A DNA stretch of 64,000 nucleotides from Elstera sp043721315 (GTDB lineage Bacteria > Pseudomonadota > Alphaproteobacteria > Elsterales > Elsteraceae): NCBI GenBank assembly GCA_043721315.1, contig JAYSQZ010000044.1, positions 7,822 through 71,821 of the forward strand, in the 5' to 3' direction. Below are positions 42,797 through 51,439 of this stretch, piece after piece. The stretch's first letter is position 1. Every line of letters starts with the position of its first letter. Below the pieces are notes generated by a model. That model worked only from the letters and a program-made list of their open reading frames with translations, ran no database searches and was not told the DNA's origin. Position numbers and translations under genes: made by a program.

Positions 42797-44176
42797 CTAA
42801 CGCCTCACGCTCGCCCGTATCGCCGCAATCTTCACCTCAAACGCCGACCAATCGTCGGATGCGGCGATGGGCGACCAAAGGGCTTCCACGTCCTCAATCG
42901 GCAGATCGACAAGGCTTTCGCCAAGCGGCGGCAGTACCGCAGAATCGGCGCGGGTTTCGAAACCGAGGCGGATCGGGGCGAAGTCGGGGCGGTCGTACAG
43001 AGCGCTTTGTGGGCTGGCAGCAGCGCGCGTGGCATCGCCGCCAACCCAATCGAAAATCGTTTGCTCGAACCCCGCCTGCGTCTCCAGCAGAACCTGATAG
43101 AGGCCGGACAAAAACGCCAAATCGGCGTCGAGATCGCCCGGCACGAGGCCCAAGCGCTTAAACCATGCGGCGCGTAAAGCGGGGCGGAACAGGTCTTGAA
43201 ACCGCTCCAACTGCGCCCCCAAATCGGCTTCCGGGGCGAAGTCCATCAGGCATTCGGCGAAGCGTTCCAGGTTCCACAGCAGTGCGCTGGGCTGACGGCC
43301 ATAAGCGTAAAGGCCGGTTTCGTCGAAGTAGGCAGCCGTGAAGCGCGGATCGTAGGTTTTCAGAAACCGCCAGGGGCCGTAATCAAAACTCTCGCCGGTG
43401 ATGGTGATATTATCGGTATTCAGCACGCCATGAACGAAGCCCGCCGCCATCCACTGCGCGCCCATCTGGGCAACCGCTGCCATGACTTCGGCCAGCAGTG
43501 TTAGCGCGGGCGTGGGGCCGGGGGCCACCTGCGGCCAATAGGTTGCCAGCGCGTAGTCGATCAACCGCGCTATAGCCTCGGTCTGGCCCAAATAAGCCAA
43601 GCGCTGAAACGTGCCGATGCGGAGATGAGAATGGCTGAGGCGCACCAGCACGGCAGCGCGCGTTGGGCTTGGCTCGTCCCCCCGCTGAAGCGCCTCGCCG
43701 GTTTCGATCAGGCTGAAACTTTTGGACGTGGTGACGCCACGCGCCTCCAACAGTTCGGTCGCTAGAATCTCGCGCACACCGCCCTTCAGCGTTAGCCGCC
43801 CATCGCCCGCGCGGGAGTAGGGCGTGCGCCCGCTACCCTTGGTGCCAAGGTCCAGCAAACGGCCTGCCGCATCATACAACTGGGCGAACAGAAAGCCGCG
43901 CCCATCGCCTAAGTCCGGGTTGTAGTGGCGAAACTGATGACCGTGATAGCGTAAGGCCAGCGGGGCCTCGAAACTGCCCGGCAGCGGCTGGAAGCGCCCG
44001 AAGTGATCAATCCACTCCGCCTCGGTCAGGGTGCCAAGTCCCACCGTTTCCGCCGCGCGCTGATTGCGCCAACGCAAGACGTGCTGCGGGAATGCCGCAG
44101 CCTGAACGGGATCGTAGAAATCCTGCCCCAGCGTGCTATGGGCGCGGCTGGGGCAATAATGGGGCGCGGGCGGCAC
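42797..44176 (-). CDS. selO: SelO family protein adenylyltransferase (AMPylator)
   Basis: A pseudokinase-fold enzyme that transfers AMP to Ser/Thr/Tyr of target proteins, linked to redox control. The 459-residue protein has the family's GHQFRHYNPDLGDGRG near the N-terminus, the nucleotide-binding lysine in LGTKGSGRTPYSR, and the metal-binding Asn/Asp in HGVLNTDNITI and ESFDYGPWRF. The C-terminal Cys or selenocysteine found in many SelO proteins is absent; this copy ends ...RASVRR. It is nine bases behind the nucleotidase-like gene, so probably co-transcribed. Confidence 0.92.
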   Translation of the reverse strand: MPPAPHYCPSRAHSTLGQDFYDPVQAAAFPQHVLRWRNQRAAETVGLGTLTEAEWIDHFGRFQPLPGSFEAPLALRYHGHQFRHYNPDLGDGRGFLFAQLYDAAGRLLDLGTKGSGRTPYSRAGDGRLTLKGGVREILATELLEARGVTTSKSFSLIETGEALQRGDEPSPTRAAVLVRLSHSHLRIGTFQRLAYLGQTEAIARLIDYALATYWPQVAPGPTPALTLLAEVMAAVAQMGAQWMAAGFVHGVLNTDNITITGESFDYGPWRFLKTYDPRFTAAYFDETGLYAYGRQPSALLWNLERFAECLMDFAPEADLGAQLERFQDLFRPALRAAWFKRLGLVPGDLDADLAFLSGLYQVLLETQAGFEQTIFDWVGGDATRAAASPQSALYDRPDFAPIRLGFETRADSAVLPPLGESLVDLPIEDVEALWSPIAASDDWSAFEVKIAAIRASVRR

Positions 44177-44185
44177 TGCGGGCTA

Positions 44186-45322
44186 CTATTGGGGAAGCTG
44201 GCTTAACTGCGTGCGCCGCGCACCCAAGGCAGCGGCATAGGCTTCGATCTGAGTGCGAATGTCGGGATCTTCGGGGATCGTGCGATCCAGGCGGATTTGG
44301 TCGCCCTTCCACGCCTTCGGGTGGCCATCGCGATCAAACGTGACCGACAGTTTCCCCAGGTAATGACCGAAGGAGGCGGCTTGCGCGACCAGCACGGGCT
44401 TCCCCGCCGGGCCGCTAACAACTTGCGGCGCCCCTGCGGGCGGTGCGCCCGCCTTCGCGCCCTTGCCGGACACGCCGATAATCACGTCGATCCCAGCGAT
44501 GCGGGCCGCAATCTCCTTATCCTTCTCAAACCCTGCGGAGGAAACCGCCACGACGGTTTTCGCCCCCATAAAACCCAACTGCTTTAGCCAGAACGCGGCT
44601 TTCGCTTCAATCGGCGAGAACAGCACCCCCGGCGAGGGTTTGGATTTTTGCGGGGTATTGAGGTCGGCAATCCCAAGCAACCCAAGGCGCTGCGCCCCCC
44701 GGTCGGTCGAAAGCATCGGATAGATTTGGTCTTTCAAAAAGGGGTCGCGGTCGGTGCTGATATTCGCGCCCAAAACTGGGAATTGCGCCGTGCGGATGAA
44801 CTTACCCAACACTTCGGAGCCTTCGGAAAATTCCGCCGGGCCTGCCGCCATAGCATCGAAACGGGCGCGGTTCATCAACTCGGCCAGCACATCCTGCTTA
44901 TGCTGACTCCAAAACGCCGTCCCGCCGAACTGACCGCCGGCATCCAGCAGCAACACGGTGCCCGCGCGCGCGCGCTCCACATTCGCTTGACCGGCAAGGC
45001 GCGCGAGACCACCTAGGCAGGCATCTGTTGCGCGCTCTTCCAGCGTACACGGCGTACCATCGGCCTTCGACGGCTCCATGCGGGACGCAACGTCGCCGGT
45101 AAACAACAGGGTTAAGGTGGTATCCGCCCGCGCGGTCTTGCCCAGGGCGAGCGGCATCAGCACGCCGAGCGCAACGCCAAGCCCGACGGTAATCCCCAAC
45201 CCACGCCGGGGGCTGATGCGCCAATAGCGGTGCTCGTCCTCACGCGGCGGCAATGCCAGCTCGACAAGGCGCTCGGCCAGCGCATCAATTCCAGTCGGCA
45301 TCGGAACCATAATCAGTCTCAC
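44186..45322 (-). CDS. 5'-nucleotidase-like metallophosphoesterase with degenerate active site
   Basis: A 378-residue envelope protein. A membrane anchor lies at about 42-65, followed by a domain that aligns with the N-terminal metallophosphatase domain of UshA/SoxB-type 5'-nucleotidases; the C-terminal nucleotide-binding domain is missing. The metal-ligand motifs are eroded: TGDVASR for TNDxHGR, LLDAGGQ for LLDAGDx, AAGPAEF for TLGNHEF, VSSAG for LSHLG, GVSGKG for GGHTH. Nearly all ligating residues are lost, so hydrolysis is unlikely and a binding or structural role is more plausible. It precedes selO by nine bases. Confidence 0.72.
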   Translation of the reverse strand: MRLIMVPMPTGIDALAERLVELALPPREDEHRYWRISPRRGLGITVGLGVALGVLMPLALGKTARADTTLTLLFTGDVASRMEPSKADGTPCTLEERATDACLGGLARLAGQANVERARAGTVLLLDAGGQFGGTAFWSQHKQDVLAELMNRARFDAMAAGPAEFSEGSEVLGKFIRTAQFPVLGANISTDRDPFLKDQIYPMLSTDRGAQRLGLLGIADLNTPQKSKPSPGVLFSPIEAKAAFWLKQLGFMGAKTVVAVSSAGFEKDKEIAARIAGIDVIIGVSGKGAKAGAPPAGAPQVVSGPAGKPVLVAQAASFGHYLGKLSVTFDRDGHPKAWKGDQIRLDRTIPEDPDIRTQIEAYAAALGARRTQLSQLPQ

Positions 45323-45454
45323 TTCAAGGTTTTAGCTAAAATCGCTAAGACTTCGGATTCACAGACGTAATACGTAGCGCAATCTCATCGGCTTGCCAAT
45401 GCCCTTCTAGCGCGCTTGGATAGCAACCCTACACCGCACTCAGGAGATAAGGAT

Positions 45455-46402
45455 TTGACCCTGCTGCTCACAACCTCCGGCGACCCGGCCCCTGGCGACT
45501 TAGTTCCCTGGCTGAACGCGCTCAAAACCCATCTGCCAGGGCGTGACGTTCACCTATGGGGCCAGACCGACGCGGCAACGCTGGCCCAAATCCCCTACGC
45601 ACTGGTCTGGCGGCCCCCGGCAGATTTCTTTGACGGGCTGACGGGATTGAAGGCGATTTTCAACCTCGGCGCGGGGGTGGATGCGTTGCTAACCCATCCG
45701 GCGCTGCCCGCAAACGTGCCGATTGTGCGGATTGTTGATGGCGGCATGGCGGCGCAAATGGCCGACTATGCGTTGTACGGGGTTCTACACGTTCACCGCC
45801 GGTTCGATACGATGGCCGACCAGCAAAAACGCCACGTGTGGGCTGATCCCGGTATCTGCGACCCAGCGGAAACCCGCGTCGGCCTTCTCGGCTTGGGCGC
45901 GCTTGGGCTGGGGGTGATCGAAAAGCTACGGCCCTTCGGCTTTCCGCTGTCGGGCTGGAGCCGGAGTTTTCGGGCGGTTGACGGCGTGCAAACCTATGCG
46001 GGGCTGGATAGCCTGCCGGCGTTTCTCGCCACCTGCGACGTGTTGATCGTGCTCCTGCCGCTGACCGACGACACGCGCAATCTGCTGTCAGCGGAACGCT
46101 TGGCGCTGTTGCCGGAGGGGGCGAGCCTCATCAATCTCGCGCGCGGCGCGTTGGTCGATGAAGCCGCCCTGCTGGACCGGCTTAAGTCCGGCGCGCTACG
46201 CTTTGCGCTGCTGGACGTGTTTCATACCGAACCACTGCCGCAGGATCACCCGTTCTGGAGCCATCCGCGCGTGATCCTTACCCCCCACGCCTCGGCGGCG
46301 ACCTTGCCGGGTCCGGCGATCGCGCAAATCGCCGCCAATATCGCCGCCTTCGAGCGCGGGGAGCCGATGGTGGGGGTCGTGGATCGAGCTAGTGGTTATT
46401 AG
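45455..46402 (+). CDS. D-2-hydroxyacid dehydrogenase, glyoxylate/hydroxypyruvate reductase-like
   Basis: A 315-residue NAD(P)H-dependent reductase that would reduce glyoxylate or hydroxypyruvate. The chosen start is a TTG at 45455 with AGGAG eight bases upstream, giving the family-like opening MTLLLTT. It has the Rossmann motif GLLGLGALGLGV at about 149-160, catalytic Arg in INLARGALVDE, and Glu plus His in ILTPHASAAT near the C-terminus. It most resembles GhrA, but the substrate was not confirmed. The start and end are well supported. Confidence 0.88.
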   Translation: MTLLLTTSGDPAPGDLVPWLNALKTHLPGRDVHLWGQTDAATLAQIPYALVWRPPADFFDGLTGLKAIFNLGAGVDALLTHPALPANVPIVRIVDGGMAAQMADYALYGVLHVHRRFDTMADQQKRHVWADPGICDPAETRVGLLGLGALGLGVIEKLRPFGFPLSGWSRSFRAVDGVQTYAGLDSLPAFLATCDVLIVLLPLTDDTRNLLSAERLALLPEGASLINLARGALVDEAALLDRLKSGALRFALLDVFHTEPLPQDHPFWSHPRVILTPHASAATLPGPAIAQIAANIAAFERGEPMVGVVDRASGY

Positions 46403-46409
46403 ACACCCC

Positions 46410-46871
46410 TCAAACCAAGCGCCGATCAAAGATAAACGGATCGGAACGGTCGTGAGCGATCAAGCGCGATAGGGGGTGCGCGTGATTGACGATGATAGTG
46501 CGATCAGGCGCACCGTCGAAGGCGACGATGGCGGACGGCACTTGCAGCAACGCTCCTGTCCGGGCCTTGAGCCAGTTCGTTCCGATCTGCTGGGTGTAAC
46601 CTTCATCGGCTTGCCAGTCTGGCGGCAATTGCCCCAACTCGATACCCTCAATCGGCACTTCCGCCGGTACCGAATAGCGAACCATCACCAGATCCGGGAG
46701 CAGCGTGGGATCTTCGATATGGACCAGCTTTTCTAAAACGCACAGTGCGGTCGATGTCGACGTATAGGTGATGGCGATGCCTTTATTGTTCCAGCGCCCA
46801 TCGTTCTCAAGCCCATAGCCGCCATCGAAGACATTGGCGTACCGGCGTGTTGACAATCGCCATAAGAACAT
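46410..46871 (-). CDS. RES-domain toxin (NAD+-degrading)
   Basis: A 153-residue toxin whose family phosphorolyses NAD+ and arrests growth. RES-domain features are RRYANVFDGGYGLENDGRWNNKG (given in part), YTSTSTALCVLEKLVH and a C-terminal SAIVAFDG...TIIVNHAHPLS region, supplying the conserved Arg, Glu and Ser. The start ATG shares one base with the antitoxin stop (TGATG), so the two are translated together, antitoxin first. Confidence 0.9.
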   Translation of the reverse strand: MFLWRLSTRRYANVFDGGYGLENDGRWNNKGIAITYTSTSTALCVLEKLVHIEDPTLLPDLVMVRYSVPAEVPIEGIELGQLPPDWQADEGYTQQIGTNWLKARTGALLQVPSAIVAFDGAPDRTIIVNHAHPLSRLIAHDRSDPFIFDRRLV

Positions 46872-47305
46872 CAGGCCGCAGCGCCCCAAGCGATTTTTGC
46901 GAGAATTGTTTCAACGACGCGCGACCCAGCCTCGGTTTCAGCGACGTTAAGCGGCATGTCTGCGCCAAGTTCGGTGAGGGGCCGACGCAACCATCGATGC
47001 GCCTTCTCGCTGGAGTCAAAGGTTTGTTCGGCGATTGTTTGGATCCGCAGCAGGCGAACCGCGCGGTCGGATTCATCAACAGTGAGGGGTTGCTCTTTCA
47101 AAGCTCGGTGGCGGCGGGTTCTTTGCGGAATGACGAACCGCTGAATTTCCTGATCGCTCAAGCCCGAAGCGGCCAGATGTCGCAGGATGGAAAGAGGGAG
47201 CCGCTGCCTGACAACATTGGCCAAATCGGCCTGGGATCGAACAATTGTCCCGAGAACCGATTGACCGCCGAGCTTCCGACCAACCTCTTCAGAAACGGTG
47301 GGCAT
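46871..47305 (-). CDS. Xre/MbcA/ParS-type antitoxin
   Basis: A 144-residue antitoxin partner of the RES toxin. The N-terminal half has a helical Xre-like segment (ILRHLAASGLSDQEIQRFVIPQRT, given in part). The C-terminal half has the MbcA/ParS toxin-binding domain (DRAVRLLRIQTIAEQTFDS, KAHRWLRRPL, MPLNVAETEAGSRVVETILAKI in part), which carries the typical P-L-x-x-x-x-T-E-x-G pattern. The partner gene starts in the overlapping TGATG. A promoter should lie in the 200-bp spacer upstream. Confidence 0.9.
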   Translation of the reverse strand: MPTVSEEVGRKLGGQSVLGTIVRSQADLANVVRQRLPLSILRHLAASGLSDQEIQRFVIPQRTRRHRALKEQPLTVDESDRAVRLLRIQTIAEQTFDSSEKAHRWLRRPLTELGADMPLNVAETEAGSRVVETILAKIAWGAAA

Positions 47306-47505
47306 GACGATTTTCTCCCAGGCAACGGCAATATGCTTACCAATGTTTAGGCGGATTGCCGCGCCCTGACAATTAAAATCACCCTCGGGTCACGGCAACC
47401 GCCGTCACCCGTAGCACCTGTTTTTCCGGCGTCGGCCCAAAAGACCGCCCGTCCTAGAGAAGGCATGGCGAGTATCCGCGTGACGCCGTTGATAGGCAGA
47501 GGCGA

Positions 47506-47919
47506 TTAGGCGTGTTTGCGGGGGCGTCCGCCCTTGGCCCCGTTCGTCCGGGCGGCAGCCGATTTAGCGGGGGATGTTACGCGCCCAGCTTGGCGAGCGA
47601 GCGCTTTATTCATCCAATCCCGCGTCCCAAACACCCCGGCAACGAGGGCAGGGACGTAAAGGTCAATGCTCAGTTTCGGCCAATGAAGGTTGAACCCCAT
47701 CCCGCTGACCTCGACAGCTTCCAGATCATCAGCGCTGGCCTTAGTGAGGTCTTGAACAAGAGCGGCTGGGAACATGTAGGTGCAGCCGTTAGCCAACTCT
47801 ACCGTTACGCGAGCCGCCTTGCGGTCATAGCGCGCAGAGATGGCGCGCGGCTCCTCCTCCAGCATTGCCTTCCCAAGGGCTTCCGCCGCAGCGAACTCTG
47901 CGTCAGTCAGATCTGCCAT
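47506..47919 (-). CDS. DUF2442 protein, probable antitoxin or partner of DUF4160
   Basis: A 137-residue cytoplasmic protein. The central region (ARYDRKAARVTVELANGCTYMFP, VSGMGFNLHWPKLSIDLYVPALVAGVFG in part) is a DUF2442 domain, a small fold common in toxin-antitoxin-like pairs. The tail from about 110 (SPAKSAAARTNGAKGGRPRKHA) is basic and resembles a DNA-binding AT-hook extension. Its start overlaps the DUF4160 gene end by 17 bp. The biochemical activity of such pairs is not established. Confidence 0.78.
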   Translation of the reverse strand: MADLTDAEFAAAEALGKAMLEEEPRAISARYDRKAARVTVELANGCTYMFPAALVQDLTKASADDLEAVEVSGMGFNLHWPKLSIDLYVPALVAGVFGTRDWMNKALARQAGRVTSPAKSAAARTNGAKGGRPRKHA

Positions 47920-48151
47920 GGATCAGTTCCCATTCCCTTAAGAACACGTCGCGGCGCTCTTCAACGTCCGACATCAGCCGCCGCATGTCGGATTTCTTGA
48001 TACCGACCACATAGACAAGGTGTGGACGGTCATTAGGCCCGTAAAGGTTGATCTTCGCTTGCCCCGCTCCGGTAATGTGAACATGCGCCGGGTCGTGGTC
48101 AGCCCTGTAAATCACAAACCGAAAACCATGGGCGCGGTGGATAACAACCAT
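47903..48151 (-). CDS. DUF4160 protein, probable toxin of a DUF4160/DUF2442 pair
   Basis: An 82-residue protein. The motif RADHDPAHVHITGAGQAKINLY, with HDPAHVH as its core, is the DUF4160 signature, and a DMRRLMSDVEERRDVFLREW helix follows. DUF4160 is nearly always next to DUF2442 and is predicted to form a type II toxin-antitoxin module; which member is toxic is not known to me. It is the first gene of the pair. Confidence 0.8.
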   Translation of the reverse strand: MVVIHRAHGFRFVIYRADHDPAHVHITGAGQAKINLYGPNDRPHLVYVVGIKKSDMRRLMSDVEERRDVFLREWELIHGRSD

Positions 48152-48215
48152 AGATCACAAAGTAACCTAACCGTTGGGTTTATGGAAGAGGCGCTTTGGT
48201 AACGAGCCTCAGCCG

Positions 48216-49193
48216 CTAAGGCTCTTCCCCAATTACCTCTAGCTGTTCCAAATCCGCATCATCGAACAGGTGGCGGGTGGAGCAGAACTCGCAGACCGCC
48301 GACACGACGCCATCGACGCGCAAATGCTCGCGGTCTTCCATCGGCAAGGACAGCAGCACGCGGGCGACCCTGCCACGGGAGCAGCGGCATCGGTCCATCA
48401 GGCGGTGGGGATCGCCGATGCTCGCGCCTTCTTCCGCGTGAAACAGGCGGAACAGCAGATCAGCGGACGGTAACTGCGGATCGGTCAACTCGATGTCCGA
48501 CAGCGTGCCAACCAGCGCCATCAGGTGATTCCAGGACTCATCGTCTTGCGTGGTTTCTCCGTCTTCGTCGGGCGCATCAAGCAGCGTGCGGGCAAACTCG
48601 GTGCCGCCGTCGCTGGGCAGGCGCTGCACTAACAGCGCGCCCGCGCGCCAGCCTTGGGCCGTGCGTTGAGCCGCGAGCCGCAACCCCGTGTCGATCTGTT
48701 CCGACTGGCGGAAATAATGCTGCACGCTCTCAACCAACCCGCCCGGTTGCAGCTCGACGATGCCTTGATAACGCTCCATCTCCGCGCCTTGATCGACAGT
48801 GAAGGCCAGATAGCCTTTGCCCATAAGGGCTTCCACCCGCTCCGACGCCAACACGGGTCCGGTGGGGAGTTTATCCGCATCGACCTGAGCATAGCCGCGC
48901 ATGTGACCGCTGTGGGTCACGTCGGCCACCAGCATCCGCACCGCGCCGTCGCTTTTGGCTTGCAGCGTGAAGACGCCCTCGAACTTCAGCGCGCCCGCCA
49001 AAGCGGCTGCCACCGCCAGCGCTTCCCCCAACAGGGCCGCGACGGGTTCCGGGTAAGCGTGGCGCGTAACGATCTCGTGAAAGCTCGGCCCGAGGCGCAC
49101 TAAGCGCCCGCGCACCGTGGCGTTTCGCAAGAAGAAGGGCAGCGTTTGATCGTCGGCAATGCCGAGATCGTTCGCCGCCAGTGGGTTACTCAT
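48216..49193 (-). CDS. hslO: Redox-regulated chaperone Hsp33
   Basis: Holdase chaperone switched on by oxidation. The 325-residue protein has the N-terminal chaperone domain (FFLRNATVRGRLVRLG, GALKFEGVFTLQAKSDGAVRMLVADVT in part) and a C-terminal zinc switch with C269, C271 (CRC) and C301, C304 (CEFC). The four cysteines bind zinc when reduced and form disulfides under oxidative stress. Its ATG overlaps the argF stop (ATGA). Confidence 0.95.
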   Translation of the reverse strand: MSNPLAANDLGIADDQTLPFFLRNATVRGRLVRLGPSFHEIVTRHAYPEPVAALLGEALAVAAALAGALKFEGVFTLQAKSDGAVRMLVADVTHSGHMRGYAQVDADKLPTGPVLASERVEALMGKGYLAFTVDQGAEMERYQGIVELQPGGLVESVQHYFRQSEQIDTGLRLAAQRTAQGWRAGALLVQRLPSDGGTEFARTLLDAPDEDGETTQDDESWNHLMALVGTLSDIELTDPQLPSADLLFRLFHAEEGASIGDPHRLMDRCRCSRGRVARVLLSLPMEDREHLRVDGVVSAVCEFCSTRHLFDDADLEQLEVIGEEP

Positions 49194-50098
49194 GCCAAGC
49201 ACCATGCCAGAATACCTTTTTGGACGTGGAGCCGATTTTCGGCCTCGTCCCACACGAGTGATTGCGGCCCGTCGATCACGTCTTCGGTTACTTCTTCGCC
49301 GCGATGGGCGGGCAGACAGTGCAGAAACACCGCCTCCGGCTTGGCGCAGGCCATCAGCGCTTGATCGACCGAATAGGGCGCGAGGAGATAGTTGCGGTTC
49401 GCCACCTCTTGCCCCATCGACACCCAAGTATCGGTGGTAACGAGATCGACCGCCGACACTGCCGCGCGCGCATCGGTGGTCACGCGAATGCTCGCGCCTT
49501 CCGCCTTGGCCCAATCGAGCAGGGCTTGCTTGGGCGCGAGCGCGCCGGGGGCGGCAATCCGAAGCTCGAACCCGAAGCGGGCGGCGGCATGGACCCAAGA
49601 GATACACACGTTATTCGCGTCCCCAATCCAGGCCACCGCTTTCCCAGCAATCGGGCCGCGATGCTCCTCGAACGTGAGAATATCGGCCATGACCTGACAG
49701 GGGTGCCCCATATCCGTTAGCCCATTGATGACCGGAACCGAGCCGTGCGTGGCAAGATCAATCAGCTTCTGCGCGGGGCCAGTACGAATCATGATCGCAT
49801 CGACGTAGCGGGAGAGGACTTTAGCCGTATCGGCCATCGTCTCGCCGCGCTTCAACTGCATCTCTTCTTGCCGCAGAATGATAGTCTGGCCGCCAAGCTG
49901 CTTCATCGCCACTTCAAACGACACGCGCGTGCGGGTGGAGGCTTTTTCAAACAGCATGGCGAGGGTTTTACCCGCCAAACGCGGCGCGGTGCCGTGCCCC
50001 GCCTTCAGCGCCGCTTTCATGCGGGCCGCATCGGTGAGAATGTCCCGCAGGGTGGCTGCGGGAAGTTGATCGAGGTCCAAAAAATGCTTAACGGTCAT
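49190..50098 (-). CDS. argF: Ornithine carbamoyltransferase
   Basis: Makes citrulline from ornithine and carbamoyl phosphate in arginine synthesis. The 302-residue length matches the family once the start is placed at the ATG at 50098 (MTVKHFLDLDQL), five bases behind argD. The carbamoyl-phosphate motif STRTR is at 54-58, the GHPCQ block at about 131-135, and the ornithine-binding HCLP motif at 260-263. It lies between argD and hslO in one minus-strand operon. Confidence 0.96.
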   Translation of the reverse strand: MTVKHFLDLDQLPAATLRDILTDAARMKAALKAGHGTAPRLAGKTLAMLFEKASTRTRVSFEVAMKQLGGQTIILRQEEMQLKRGETMADTAKVLSRYVDAIMIRTGPAQKLIDLATHGSVPVINGLTDMGHPCQVMADILTFEEHRGPIAGKAVAWIGDANNVCISWVHAAARFGFELRIAAPGALAPKQALLDWAKAEGASIRVTTDARAAVSAVDLVTTDTWVSMGQEVANRNYLLAPYSVDQALMACAKPEAVFLHCLPAHRGEEVTEDVIDGPQSLVWDEAENRLHVQKGILAWCLA

Positions 50099-50102
50099 GG
50101 AA

Positions 50103-51281
50103 TTACGCCTGCACACCCCAGGCGCTAGCAACGGCTTCGATCGCCGCCAGCGCTTCTTGAATTTCGGTATCGCCGATCGTGAGCGGTGGCAGCAATCGCA
50201 CCACATTATCGCCCGCCGCCACCGTGAGAAGGCCATGATCGCGCAAGCGTGCCTGCACTTCGCCATTCGGCACGACACAGCGTAGCCCAGAGAGCAACCC
50301 CTGGCCGCGCACTTCGGCATAGATTGCCGGGTGACGAGCGACGATCTGCGCGAGGCCGTGGCGGAATTTTTCCGCCGCTGCAACGACATGATCGAGGAAC
50401 CCTGGTGCCAGAATAACATCCAGCACCGCATTGCCAATCGCCATCGCCAGCGGATTGCCGCCGAAGGTGGTGCCATGCACGCCCGCCGTCATGCCCAGCG
50501 CGGCCCGTTCGGTCGCAAGGCACGCCCCAACCGGAAACCCGCCGCCGAGACCTTTCGCCAAAGCCATCACATCGGGGGCGACATTGGCCCACTCATAAGC
50601 GAACAGTTTGCCGCTGCGCCCAATGCCGCACTGCACTTCATCGAACAGCAACAGCAGGCCGAACTCGTCGCACACCTGCCGCAGCGCGTGCAGATACTCC
50701 GGCGCGCTAGACCGCGCGCCGCCTTCGCCCTGCACCGGCTCGATCATAATGCCGGCGGTTTCCGGCGTAATTGCCGCACGCAACTCGTTGAGATTGGCGA
50801 AGGCAACCTGATCGAACCCATCGACCTTGGGGCCGAAGCCTGTAAGATATTTTTCCTGCCCGCCCGCTGCGATCGTGGCGAGCGTTCGGCCATGAAACGC
50901 GCCCTGAAGGCTAATCATTCGGTATTTCTGCGGATGCCCCTGGGAAGCGTGGAACTTGCGGATCATCTTAATACCGCACTCCAGCGCTTCGGCGCCCGAA
51001 TTACAGAAGAAAACGGTATCGGCAAAGCTATTCGCTACCAGCCGGTCAGCGAGCCGCGTTTGTTCCGGGATCTCATAGAGATTGGACAGATGCCAAGGCT
51101 TTTCCGCCGCCGCCTTCAGCGCTGCCACCAAGTGCGGATGGGCGTGGCCCAGAACCGTCACGGCGATGCCGCTGGCGAAATCGAGGTATCGTCGCCCGTC
51201 CGAGCCGAACAGATAGGCCCCTTCGCCCGTCTCGAACGAAAGGTTGATCCTGCTGAACACGGGGAGCAGGCTCGGAATCAC
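50103..51281 (-). CDS. argD: Acetylornithine aminotransferase
   Basis: PLP enzyme making N-acetylornithine, and able to act in lysine synthesis. The chosen GTG at 51281 has GGAGG seven bases upstream and gives the family-like opening [V]IPSLLPVFSR; an ATG 14 codons earlier lacks a ribosome site. The 392-residue length matches ArgD. The PLP-binding lysine is expected in ALAKGLGGGFP, with aspartate in LLLFDEVQCG and the glycine-rich SGAEALECGIKMIRK block near residue 100. It is followed by argF. Confidence 0.94.
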   Translation of the reverse strand: MIPSLLPVFSRINLSFETGEGAYLFGSDGRRYLDFASGIAVTVLGHAHPHLVAALKAAAEKPWHLSNLYEIPEQTRLADRLVANSFADTVFFCNSGAEALECGIKMIRKFHASQGHPQKYRMISLQGAFHGRTLATIAAGGQEKYLTGFGPKVDGFDQVAFANLNELRAAITPETAGIMIEPVQGEGGARSSAPEYLHALRQVCDEFGLLLLFDEVQCGIGRSGKLFAYEWANVAPDVMALAKGLGGGFPVGACLATERAALGMTAGVHGTTFGGNPLAMAIGNAVLDVILAPGFLDHVVAAAEKFRHGLAQIVARHPAIYAEVRGQGLLSGLRCVVPNGEVQARLRDHGLLTVAAGDNVVRLLPPLTIGDTEIQEALAAIEAVASAWGVQA

Positions 51282-51439
51282 GGCGTAATCCTCCAACACC
51301 TCAATCCGCCCGAAGCCAGCCATTCCGGCCCGGCGCGAAAAAAGAGGAAGTATCAGGAGGGGGTTTCATCCTGTCAATCGCGGGGTAAGCGCAACCCCCG
51401 CGCGCCCCGCAGGGCTGCCCAGCAAATATGCTGCATTTC

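Noticed and set aside
47306..47505. Uninterrupted minus-strand frame in the spacer between the two toxin-antitoxin pairs, with an internal ATG and about 39 codons.
   Set aside because: No ribosome site and no recognised motif. It is more likely the promoter region of the Xre/RES operon, but a database search would be worthwhile.
49193..49607. Upstream extension of hslO.
   Set aside because: It lies inside argF in another frame; the ATG overlapping the argF stop gives the normal Hsp33 length.
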